Below, piece after piece: positions 16,862 to 24,035 of a stretch of DNA of 55,287 nucleotides. Source of the stretch: Acidimicrobiales bacterium (GTDB lineage: Bacteria; Actinomycetota; Acidimicrobiia; Acidimicrobiales; RAAP-2); the NCBI GenBank assembly GCA_017883135.1, contig JADGOE010000014.1, forward strand, positions 1-55,287, given 5' to 3'. Every line of letters starts with the position of its first letter. Within the stretch, counting starts at the first letter, position 1. The notes beneath the pieces are model-generated. The model saw nothing but the letters and a program-made list of their open reading frames with translations. It was not told the DNA's origin and ran no database searches. Both the position numbers and the translations under genes were made by a program.

Positions 16862-16992
16862 CCACGGCCACCTCCGCCGAGCCCCGTCGGGGCGGAGAGG
16901 GGATCACCTCCGATGGTCGCGGGACGGTCGGCACCGCCACCGGGACGGTCGGCACCGGGGCGGTCGCCACCGGCATCGGACGCGGCCGGTGA
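16858..16992 (+). CDS. possible 44-residue Gly/Thr-rich mini-ORF coupled to both neighbours
   Basis: This small frame starts at ATG 16858 overlapping the alpha-E stop (ATGA) and ends at TGA 16992 overlapping the transglutaminase GTG (GTGA). The product is low-complexity: MTTATSAEPRRGGEG, then a repetitive stretch of Gly, Thr, Val and Ala ending in IGRGR. It may simply carry ribosomes across the 127-base gap, or encode a small peptide, conceivably a substrate of the neighbouring enzymes. I do not recognise it, and it could be non-coding. Confidence 0.3.
   Translation: MTTATSAEPRRGGEGITSDGRGTVGTATGTVGTGAVATGIGRGR
16920..16972. repeat. 21-bp-period direct repeat in the alpha-E/transglutaminase gap
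   Basis: A 17-base unit starting CGGGACGGTCGGCACCG lies at 16920-16936 and is repeated exactly at 16941-16957; a degenerate third copy extends to about 16972. The 21-base period is a multiple of three, so the repeat also shows in the mini-ORF product. Confidence 0.8.
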
Positions 16993-17876
16993 TCTACCGC
17001 ATCGTCCATCGGACCAGCTATCGGTACAGCGCGCCGGTGACCCGGAGCCGGAACGAAGCCCATCTCCGCCCGCGAGACACTGAGCTCCAGCACTGCCTCT
17101 CGAGCGAGCTGGCCGTCGATCCCTCCCCCACCTGCGTAGCCGAGCGAACCGACTTCTTCGGCAATCCGGTGGCCTCGTTCGCTGTCGACGGGCCGTTCCG
17201 GGAGTTGACCGTCACCTCGACCAGTTCGGTGTCGGTGGAGGGCTGCCAGGCTCTTCCCGATGGCGGGCCGACATGGGATCAGGCCCGTGATCAACTGGCC
17301 GGCGACCTGGCTCCCGAGCTGCTGGCGGCGCGCGAGTTCTGCTTCGACTCGCCGCTGGTCACACCGTCATCGCCAGTCCGCGCCTACGCCGAACCGTCGT
17401 TCCCCCCGGACAGGCCGTTGGTCGACGCGGTGGCGGACCTCACCGAGCGGATCTTCCACGACTTCGTCTACGAGCCGGGCTCCACCACGATCACCACCCC
17501 CCTCGAGGAAGTCCTGGATCACCGGCGGGGCGTGTGCCAGGACTTCGCCTACTTGGCGGTGGGATGCTTCCATTCGATAGGGCTCGCAGCCCGGTACGTC
17601 AGCGGTTACCTCGAGACTTCGCCGCCGGCCGGGGGGGAACGACGGATCGGAGGCGATGCCTCCCATGCGTGGCCCTCGGTGTTCGTTCCGGGATCGGCCT
17701 GGCTGGATGTCGATCCGACCAACGACAAGTTCGTGGGACAGACCTATGTCACCACGGCGTGGGGACGCGACTACGCCGATGTCTCACCGCTGAAAGGCAT
17801 CGTGTTCGGTGGCGGGGACTCCCACACCCTCGAGGTCGCCGTCGACGTGACCAGAACGGTCGCGGTCGATCAGTAG
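16989..17876 (+). CDS. transglutaminase-like cysteine protease family protein
   Basis: A 295-residue protein. Residues 1-85 form the bacterial transglutaminase N-terminal beta domain (IYRIVHRTSYRYSAPVTRSR, HLRPRDTELQ). The core carries a complete catalytic triad: C183 in RRGVCQDFAYL, H227 in ASHAWPSVFVP and D242 in WLDVDPTND. Such proteins are usually amidases or peptidases rather than cross-linkers. The GTG at 16989 fits the conserved N-terminus and overlaps the mini-ORF stop. It completes the ATP-grasp/alpha-E/transglutaminase trio, so a joint role in making and processing a peptide is likely but unproven. Confidence 0.93.
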   Translation: MIYRIVHRTSYRYSAPVTRSRNEAHLRPRDTELQHCLSSELAVDPSPTCVAERTDFFGNPVASFAVDGPFRELTVTSTSSVSVEGCQALPDGGPTWDQARDQLAGDLAPELLAAREFCFDSPLVTPSSPVRAYAEPSFPPDRPLVDAVADLTERIFHDFVYEPGSTTITTPLEEVLDHRRGVCQDFAYLAVGCFHSIGLAARYVSGYLETSPPAGGERRIGGDASHAWPSVFVPGSAWLDVDPTNDKFVGQTYVTTAWGRDYADVSPLKGIVFGGGDSHTLEVAVDVTRTVAVDQ

Positions 17877-17909
17877 CAGCGGACGGGCGACGGGGACGGA
17901 TACGGTCGG

Positions 17910-18644
17910 CTACGAGGCAAGGGCGGCCACCATCTCGTCAAGACCTGCCACCAGGGCGTCGGCACCGGCATCGTCCAGCGCGGCGTAGGCGGAGTGCACG
18001 ATGCTGTCGGTGAGCCGCTCTGCGGCGTCGAGCGCCTTGCGCTCCGCCGGCCCGATCACCGGCGCATCATCAGCCGACCAACCGAACATCTCGATGTCGT
18101 CCGGCCGCTTGATGAAGTGTGCGGTCTTGGCGTCGAGCCCTTCGGCCCGCACCGCCAGCAGATGGGCGCTCCCCCGGAACTCGCGCAGGACCGACATCAG
18201 CTGCATGGCCCGGCCCGCCAGATCATCGACCAGCGGCTCTGCCCGGAACCCGGCGTACAGAGGGAGGCCGGTGGGGTCGGCAGCCTGGTTGACCACTCCG
18301 GCTGCGGCACAGAATCCTTCGAGTCCCTCGAGTCCGGCAAACCGGGTGCTGCCAAGTTGCGCTGCGCATTCGAAGTAGGCCCGGGCCGCGTCCCTCGGAT
18401 CCACCAACCGGCACGCCGAGTCCCACAGCGGCTGGATCGCCGACGGGCTGAAGTAGCCGAAGGCGCTGGCGACCACGCTGGATTCGACGTTGCCGAGCAC
18501 CCCACCACGACCGACGACGTAGAACTGGAACACATCGAGGCCGAGCTCCTTCCCTTTCGCCTCGGTCTCGGGCACGAAGTAGTAGGCCCATCCGTTGTCG
18601 CGGATCAACGGGCAGACCCGGTCCATCAGCTCATCGGTCGTCAT
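17910..18644 (-). CDS. SCO6745-family protein
   Basis: A 244-residue protein recognisable as the SCO6745 family (related to SalK) by FGYFSPSAIQPLW, AAGVVNQAADPTGLPLYAGFRA and the LREFRGSAHLLAV segment containing a conserved His. These proteins are common in actinobacteria, mostly helical, and their biochemical role is not established. The ATG at 18644 begins MTTDELMDRV. It is divergent from the SDR gene with a 73-base spacer that probably carries both promoters, and convergent with the transglutaminase gene. Confidence 0.8.
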   Translation of the reverse strand: MTTDELMDRVCPLIRDNGWAYYFVPETEAKGKELGLDVFQFYVVGRGGVLGNVESSVVASAFGYFSPSAIQPLWDSACRLVDPRDAARAYFECAAQLGSTRFAGLEGLEGFCAAAGVVNQAADPTGLPLYAGFRAEPLVDDLAGRAMQLMSVLREFRGSAHLLAVRAEGLDAKTAHFIKRPDDIEMFGWSADDAPVIGPAERKALDAAERLTDSIVHSAYAALDDAGADALVAGLDEMVAALAS

Positions 18645-18717
18645 GGTGGCAGCGTACCGCCGTCCTGGCACGACGGCCCGGGGCATCGCTGCGCCTGACC
18701 GGCCTACGCTTGCCGCC

Positions 18718-19506
18718 ATGCGCATCCTCGTAACCGGTGCGGCCCGGGCCATCGGAGCGGCCACGGCCGCCGAGCTCTCGCGGTCCGGCCACCAGGTCAT
18801 AGCGACCGCCCGCGACAGATCGCTGCTCGACCGGCTCGACGTGGCAGAGCGCCTCAACCTGGACGTGACCGACGACGAGTCGATCCGCGGGGCGCTCGAC
18901 CGGTCGGGACCGCTCGACGCCATCGTCAACAACGCGGCGATCTCGGGAAAGGGGCCCTTGGAGAGCTACCCACTCGACCGGCTCCGGGCCATGTTCGAGA
19001 CCAACACCATCGGGCCGCTGGCGCTGCTCCAGCACGTGCTCCCGGCCTGGAGAGTCCGCGGAAGCGGAGTGGTGGTGAACGTGAGCTCGATCCAGGGCCG
19101 GGTCGCCACGCCGCTGGAGGGTCCGTACTCTGCCACCAAGTTCGCCCTCGAGTCGTTGTCCGAGACGCTCCACCTCGAGCTCGGGCATTTCGGGATCCGG
19201 GTGGTGGTCATCGAGCCGGGCTATATCGGCGAGGGCATGAAGCCGGTGGACGACCTGCCCGGCGACGACGCCTATCGGCCCCTGTGGGAGGAGTGGTCCG
19301 GAGTCGACGGAACGCTGACCGGCCCGAGCGGTCGCCCCGGGCCCGAGCTTGTGGCCACGGCCATCAGGCGGGCCATCGAAGACCCTGCCACCCCGCTGCG
19401 GGTCCCAGTCGGCGACGACGCGGCCATGGTCCTCGCCGCACGCGCTCAGCTCGACGACGCTGCCTTCGAGGCGGCGATGCGCCAGGTGCTGGGTGCGGTC
19501 TGGTGA
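18718..19506 (+). CDS. short-chain dehydrogenase/reductase
   Basis: A 262-residue SDR. The cofactor loop TGAARAIG (6-13) deviates from the usual TGxxxGIG by Ala for the middle Gly. NNAA is at 71-74, with the catalytic serine in NVSSIQG (around 123-124), Y137 and K141 in YSATK. R32 after the second strand (TARDR) suggests NADP preference. The Y-x-x-x-K context and the ESLSETLHLEL helix match the classical SDRs close to 17-beta-hydroxysteroid or oxidoreductase groups; the substrate is unknown. The stop is 6 bases from the convergent haemoglobin gene. Confidence 0.9.
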   Translation: MRILVTGAARAIGAATAAELSRSGHQVIATARDRSLLDRLDVAERLNLDVTDDESIRGALDRSGPLDAIVNNAAISGKGPLESYPLDRLRAMFETNTIGPLALLQHVLPAWRVRGSGVVVNVSSIQGRVATPLEGPYSATKFALESLSETLHLELGHFGIRVVVIEPGYIGEGMKPVDDLPGDDAYRPLWEEWSGVDGTLTGPSGRPGPELVATAIRRAIEDPATPLRVPVGDDAAMVLAARAQLDDAAFEAAMRQVLGAVW

Positions 19507-19512
19507 TCACCC

Positions 19513-19905
19513 TCAGGAGGGGTCGTTGATGAGGCTGCGCGCCGCCATGGCCAGGTAGCCGAGCAGCTCCTCCTCATCGACCGGCGACAGACCGGCAGCG
19601 TGCACCGCATCGGTCATGTGGTGCAACCAGGCACCGGCCGCAGCTGAGCCGATGACAAAGGGAGCGTGGCGCACGCGCAGGCGCGGGTGCCCGCGTTGCT
19701 CGCTGTAGTGGCGAGGCCCTCCCCAGTACTGCTCCAGGAACAGCGCCAGGTGGGCCTTGGACTCGGTCAGGTCCTCGGGATACATCGGCCGCAAGATCGG
19801 ATCGGTGATCACGCCGGTGTAGAACCGCTCCACCAGGGCAACGAAGAAGGGCGCCCCTCCCCATCGCTCGTAGGCGGTCTGCTCGGGCACCCGCTTGAAT
19901 CGCAC
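19513..19905 (-). CDS. glbO: group II truncated haemoglobin (HbO type)
   Basis: About 130 residues closely resembling mycobacterial HbO: RFYTGVITDPILRPMYPEDL, FLEQYWGGPRHYSEQRGHP, RLRVRHAPF with the proximal His at 80, and the group II Trp in AWLHHM. B10 Tyr is Y29. It would bind O2 or NO for respiration support or detoxification. The start is unresolved: GTG 19905 is used; a TTG at 19929 would add 8 residues, and neither has a clear ribosome-binding site. It is divergent from the acyl-CoA dehydrogenase gene. Confidence 0.92.
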   Translation of the reverse strand: MRFKRVPEQTAYERWGGAPFFVALVERFYTGVITDPILRPMYPEDLTESKAHLALFLEQYWGGPRHYSEQRGHPRLRVRHAPFVIGSAAAGAWLHHMTDAVHAAGLSPVDEEELLGYLAMAARSLINDPS

Positions 19906-19984
19906 CTCTCGACTGTAGGCCGAGGTCAACTAGCCTCGGCCCAACCGATCGCCCGCAGCCGACGGGGCGCACAGGAGGTCCGCC

Positions 19985-21223
19985 GTGTTCGAATGGTCCG
20001 AGGAGCAACTGATGGTCCGGGACGCCATCCGGCGTTTCATCGAAGCGGAGGTGGTCCCCAACATCGACGCGCTGGAACATGGCGACCTGCCGCCTTACGA
20101 CCTCATCCGCAAGCTCTACGCCACCTTCGGAATGGACCAGGTGGCCCGCGACCGCTTCAAGAAGCAGGTCGAGCGGAAGGCAGCTGGGGGCGGGACGGAA
20201 GCCCCAGCGGACCGGACCGGGCAACAGGGCGACGGTGGCGCGGCGGCGATGACACTGATCCCGATCATCGAGCTGTGCCACTACTGCCCGGGCATCGTCA
20301 CGGCCATGGGTGTCAGTGTGGGCCTGGCCGGTGGGACCATCATGAAGCAGGGAACCCCGGCCCAGATGGAGCGGTGGGGCCTCGACCTGCTGACCTGCGA
20401 GAAGGTCGGTGCATGGGCCATCACCGAGCCCGACTCGGGCTCCGACGCCCTCGGTGGGATGAAGTCGACCGCCCGCCGCGACGGCGACGAGTACATCCTC
20501 AACGGCAACAAGACGTTCATCACCAACGGTCCCTACGCCGACACCATCGTCTTCTACGCCAAGCTCGATGACGGATCGGACACACCGGTGCGCGACCGTC
20601 AGGTCCTCACCTTCGTGCTGGAGAAGGGGATGCCCGGTCTCGACCAGTCGAAGCCGTTCCGCAAGATGGGGCTCCACTCCTCCCCCACCGGCGAGCTGTT
20701 CCTGTCGGACGTCCGAGTGGGCAAGGAGCACCTCCTCGGGGAGACCGAGGACGAGCGAGGCGGAAGCGGCCGCGACTCGGCCAAGGGGAACTTCGTGACC
20801 GAGCGGGCCGGACTTGCGGCCATGTCACTGGGCCTGATCGAGGAGTGCCTCAAGCTGTCGGTGCAGTACGCCAAGGATCGCATCCTGTGGGGCAAGCCGA
20901 TCGGCGACCGCCAGCTGATCCAGCTCAAGCTGGCCAAAATGGAGGTCGCCCGCCTCAATGTCCAGAACCTGGTCTTCCGCCATATCGAGCTCTCTGCGGC
21001 AGGCAAGAGCCTGACGCTGGCAGAGGCCTCGGCGATGAAGCTCTACTCCGCCCAAGCCGCGTCAGAGGTCGCCATGGAGGCGGTGCAGCTGTTCGGCGGC
21101 AACGGCTACATGGCAGAGTTCCGGGTGGAGCAGCTCGCCCGCGACGCAAAGGTCTTCCAGATCTACGCCGGCACCGACGAGATCCAGATCACCCACATCG
21201 CCAAGGACCTGCTCAACCGCTAG
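19985..21223 (+). CDS. acyl-CoA dehydrogenase family protein
   Basis: A 412-residue flavoprotein with ITEPDSGSD (146-154), the FAD-binding KTFITNG region, AVQLFGGNGY-type C-terminal helix and QIYAGTDEIQ. The classical MCAD catalytic Glu position is Ala here (A395 in YAGT). A Glu in VTERAGLAA (E273) aligns by motif with the isovaleryl/long-chain type catalytic base, so a branched or bulky substrate is plausible. Residues about 60-90 are a Gly/Ala-rich insertion. AGGAGG lies 6 bases before the GTG start. The gene stands apart from a beta-oxidation operon. Confidence 0.93.
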   Translation: MFEWSEEQLMVRDAIRRFIEAEVVPNIDALEHGDLPPYDLIRKLYATFGMDQVARDRFKKQVERKAAGGGTEAPADRTGQQGDGGAAAMTLIPIIELCHYCPGIVTAMGVSVGLAGGTIMKQGTPAQMERWGLDLLTCEKVGAWAITEPDSGSDALGGMKSTARRDGDEYILNGNKTFITNGPYADTIVFYAKLDDGSDTPVRDRQVLTFVLEKGMPGLDQSKPFRKMGLHSSPTGELFLSDVRVGKEHLLGETEDERGGSGRDSAKGNFVTERAGLAAMSLGLIEECLKLSVQYAKDRILWGKPIGDRQLIQLKLAKMEVARLNVQNLVFRHIELSAAGKSLTLAEASAMKLYSAQAASEVAMEAVQLFGGNGYMAEFRVEQLARDAKVFQIYAGTDEIQITHIAKDLLNR

Positions 21224-21295
21224 ACGCTCGGCTCCGGTAGCGAGGCGCCTCGGCAGAGTGGGGCGCCTCGGTGGGCCGTCAAAAGGAGGACCGCC

Positions 21296-21802
21296 ATGGG
21301 AAGCGCCGATCTGCTCGCCGATGCATTCGGTCGCATCCGTGACAGCGTCCACGGTGTGGTCGAAGGGCTGACGCCCGAGGAGCTGGGCTTTCGGCCCGAG
21401 GGCACCGCCAATTCGATCGCGTGGCTGGTGTGGCACCTGACCCGGGTGCAGGACGACCACATCGCGGCGGCGGCCGGAACCGAGCAGGCATGGACGTCAT
21501 CGGGGTGGGCGGACCGGTTCGGGTTGCCGTTGGACATCTCGGACACCGGCTACGGCCATGGCTCCGACCAGGTGGCAGCGCTCACCGGCAACGCCGCACT
21601 GCTTCGTGGCTATCACGACGCGGTCCTCGAGGCGACACTGGGATTCGTCCGGTCGATTTCCGATCCCGACCTCGATCGGATCGTGGAGGAACGATGGGAT
21701 CCGCCGGTGACCCTGGGCGTGCGACTGGTCAGTGTGATCGCCGACGACCTCGAGCACGCCGGCCAGGCCGCCTACGTGCGGGGAATGCTGCAGCGCACAT
21801 GA
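21296..21802 (+). CDS. DinB/DUF664-family protein (putative metal-dependent thiol transferase fold)
   Basis: A 168-residue four-helix protein of the DinB-like superfamily. IAWLVWHLTRVQDDH carries candidate metal ligands H47 and H55, and VIADDLEHAGQAAYVRG carries H154, the three-His arrangement of the family. Actinobacterial members include mycothiol-dependent S-transferases, which is a reasonable but unproven guess. AAAAGGAGG lies 6 bases upstream of the ATG, a strong ribosome-binding site. It follows the acyl-CoA dehydrogenase gene by 72 bases on the same strand. Confidence 0.85.
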   Translation: MGSADLLADAFGRIRDSVHGVVEGLTPEELGFRPEGTANSIAWLVWHLTRVQDDHIAAAAGTEQAWTSSGWADRFGLPLDISDTGYGHGSDQVAALTGNAALLRGYHDAVLEATLGFVRSISDPDLDRIVEERWDPPVTLGVRLVSVIADDLEHAGQAAYVRGMLQRT

Positions 21803-21964
21803 CCCGGGCCCACGTGGGGACGCCCGCCACGGGTCCCTTCGGACGCCAGCGGGCCGCAGGCGCTCCCGTATGTGCGTCCGTGTGACCAGGAATGCCGAGG
21901 GTCGGTTCCGCGAGAGGCACACTTCCACCAGCGCGATAGGAGCGAGTAGTGGCAGAATTCCGCC

Positions 21965-22336
21965 ATGCTCGATCACCTGTCCATCCAGTGTGCTGACGTT
22001 GCCGCCAGTGCTTCCTTCTATGACACCGTGCTCGCACCTCTCGGTGGAGAGCGGGTGATGGATTTCGGCGAGGTCATCGGATTCGGCATTCCACCTATGC
22101 CGACGTTCTGGATCGGCCCGCAAACCAGCGGCAATGGCTTCCGCGAGTCCCACATCGCCTTCGTCGCCTCGGATCGGAGTGCCGTCCAGGCGTTCCATGA
22201 CGCGGCCGTCCGGAGCGGTGAGGTGGTGCTGCACGAATCCCGGCTGTGGCCCGAGTACCACCCGAACTACTTCGGAGCTTTCGTCCGCGACCCTGACGGC
22301 AACAACGTGGAAGCCGTGTGCCACACGCCTGAGTAG
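21965..22336 (+). CDS. VOC-superfamily (glyoxalase/bleomycin resistance-like) protein
   Basis: A 123-residue single VOC module pair: MLDHLSIQCADVAASASFYD, SHIAFVASDRSAVQAFHDAA and FVRDPDGNNVEAVCH. H4, H63 and E116 are at the usual metal-ligand positions. Members of this subgroup are often annotated as lactoylglutathione-lyase-like, but substrates vary widely and none is indicated here. Convergent with a small membrane-protein gene. Confidence 0.88.
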   Translation: MLDHLSIQCADVAASASFYDTVLAPLGGERVMDFGEVIGFGIPPMPTFWIGPQTSGNGFRESHIAFVASDRSAVQAFHDAAVRSGEVVLHESRLWPEYHPNYFGAFVRDPDGNNVEAVCHTPE

Positions 22337-22376
22337 GTCCACCGGTCGAATCGCACCATCGTCCGGGGGGAGAGGT

Positions 22377-22829
22377 TCAGAAGCTTGAGTCGGAAACCTC
22401 AGCGGTGATGATCTCTGCGGACCCGTCCACCTCCTCGACACCGCGAGAAGCCATCCAGAACCCGATCGAAACGACACCCAGTCCCAGCGCACAGACGATC
22501 ACGCTTGCACGTTGCAGCGAGCCGTAGGCCGCCCGAACTTCCACCAGACGACCGACTGCGAGGACTCCGTTCGCCAGGGCGAAGATCCGAAGCGCCAGAC
22601 GAAGCTGTGTGTGCGCGGACTTGGTGGTCGACAGGACGGGCATGCACAGCCACCAGCCCCATCCAAAGAGGATTGAGCCGATCAGGAGCGAAAGGTCATA
22701 GGCCGTCACGGTCTTGGAGATGTAGCCGATGCCCGGCCGCGGCCACCACTGCATGACCGTGGACACGGCCGCCATCAAGTAGCCGATGACGATGAGCTGG
22801 CGGGGGAACCGGAGCGCTCTGGTGTCCAT
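22377..22829 (-). CDS. hypothetical membrane protein with about four transmembrane segments
   Basis: A 150-residue protein I do not recognise. Hydrophobic stretches at about 13-27 (LIVIGYLMAAVSTVM), 46-65 (LSLLIGSILFGWGWWLC), 80-95 (ALRIFALANGVLAVG) and 107-125 (SVIVCALGLGVVSIGFW) suggest four helices; the C-terminal tail is acidic and polar. Codon use looks slightly less GC-rich than neighbours. No domain or operon partner points to a function. Confidence 0.65.
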   Translation of the reverse strand: MDTRALRFPRQLIVIGYLMAAVSTVMQWWPRPGIGYISKTVTAYDLSLLIGSILFGWGWWLCMPVLSTTKSAHTQLRLALRIFALANGVLAVGRLVEVRAAYGSLQRASVIVCALGLGVVSIGFWMASRGVEEVDGSAEIITAEVSDSSF

Positions 22830-22944
22830 TGGTGACGAAGCCTACCGCTGTCCTCTCGTGACTCCGTTGCTAACGTGCCCCTGCCCCGCCTTTCAGTTCG
22901 GGCACCCACGATGGTCGACACGCTCTCCACCGGGGTGGGGCTCC

Positions 22945-23589
22945 TCAATCGAGCAGCAACCGCCGCCAGGTGTCGGCCAACCAGCGTTCATAGCGGTGGG
23001 GTGACCAACCCCGCTCGCCGGTGAGCATCACATACACCTCTGAGCTGTTGGTGACCCAGACGATGTCGGCGGCCTCGTCGATCGACAAGCCCTCGCGCAA
23101 CCCCCCAGCATCACGCAGGTCGCGTACCAGCTTCCTCATGTTCGCGGCCCGCCGGTCGCTGATCTCCTGCCACACCTGGTGCGCTTCGGGCTCGGTGGAC
23201 GCGGCGTCGCGAAGTGCCAGAAACAGCGGAGCGATGCGGGCCTGGGTCTCTCGTATGGCACGTGCGTAGATGGCCAGCTTCTCGACAGGGCGCGGCTCGG
23301 CCCGCATGGCAATGACGTGAGCACGTTCCTCGCCGACGACGGCGTGGTCGGACCCGGAGATCGCCTGCTCGATGGCTTCACGCAGGACGACTGGTTTGCG
23401 GCCGACCAACTCGTAGACGGTATCGACGCTGACGTCCGCTCGGGCGGCGACTGCGGCAATCGTCGTCGCCCGATAGCCCTGCTCCACCATGAGCTCCCGT
23501 GCCGCCTCGACGATCCGCTGTCTGGTGCCAGCAGAACGGGCCCTCCGCAGCGCGGCATCGTATGAGCGTCTCTTGACAACGTGGGCCAT
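22945..23589 (-). CDS. TetR-family transcriptional regulator
   Basis: A 214-residue regulator. The N-terminal HTH covers about 20-65: TRQRIVEAARELMVEQGYRA, then TIAAVAARADVSVDTVYELVG, the TetR signature with V-Y in place of the usual F-Y. The C-terminal ligand-binding domain is divergent, ending RYERWLADTWRRLLLD, typical of actinobacterial TetR proteins. The ATG at 23589 leaves a 54-base divergent spacer to the next gene that holds a perfect 10-bp inverted repeat, so the regulator very likely controls itself and that gene. Confidence 0.9.
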   Translation of the reverse strand: MAHVVKRRSYDAALRRARSAGTRQRIVEAARELMVEQGYRATTIAAVAARADVSVDTVYELVGRKPVVLREAIEQAISGSDHAVVGEERAHVIAMRAEPRPVEKLAIYARAIRETQARIAPLFLALRDAASTEPEAHQVWQEISDRRAANMRKLVRDLRDAGGLREGLSIDEAADIVWVTNSSEVYVMLTGERGWSPHRYERWLADTWRRLLLD

Positions 23590-23600
23590 GTGGTCGATTA

Positions 23601-23625
23601 TTGATCCGAATCCACTTCGGATCAA
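23601..23625. promoter_or_regulatory. palindromic TetR operator between divergent genes
   Basis: TTGATCCGAA (23601-23610) and TTCGGATCAA (23616-23625) form a perfect 10-bp inverted repeat with a 5-base spacer. It is centred in the 54-base gap between the TetR start and the 98-residue protein's start and is AT-rich relative to its surroundings. The size and placement match TetR-family operators, and it could overlap both promoters. No binding data, but the perfect symmetry makes coincidence unlikely. Confidence 0.75.
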
Positions 23626-23643
23626 GTATCGGAGGCTCCCGCC

Positions 23644-23940
23644 ATGACCTTTGCATTCACCCAGGACGTGCCGATCGACGCAACCTTCTACGAGCGCATC
23701 GTGGCGGGCCTCGGCGATGAGCCGCCGAAAGGGCTCATCACCCATATCGCCGTCGAGCGGCCAGAGGGTGGCCTGCGGTACATCGACGTCTGGGAGTCAG
23801 AAGAGGAGTGCGACAGGTTCGCCGAGGAACGGCTTCACCCGGTCGTCCACGGCCTCCTCAGCGAGATCTTCGGCGACCAGCTACCTGCAGAACCCGAGCG
23901 CGTCCCGCTGCCCGTGATCCACGTCTGGGGATCCATCTAG
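23644..23940 (+). CDS. small ABM-like (antibiotic biosynthesis monooxygenase-like fold) protein, TetR target
   Basis: A 98-residue protein with the pattern of a dimeric alpha/beta barrel: THIAVERPEGGLRYIDVWESEEECDRFAEERLHPVVHG, split as GGLRYIDVWESEEECDRF and AEERLHPVVHGLL. This resembles small actinobacterial proteins of the ABM-like/DUF group, which often lie next to a TetR gene. GGAGG ends 7 bases before the ATG. A specific substrate or reaction cannot be assigned. Confidence 0.7.
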   Translation: MTFAFTQDVPIDATFYERIVAGLGDEPPKGLITHIAVERPEGGLRYIDVWESEEECDRFAEERLHPVVHGLLSEIFGDQLPAEPERVPLPVIHVWGSI

Positions 23941-24035
23941 CGCTACCGCTGGGTTGTGGCCGGCCGAACCTGAGGCCATGTCCGCCTCATTGCGGGTCCA
24001 CGACCCGATCTTCGGCGAAGCAACGGCGTACCCGG

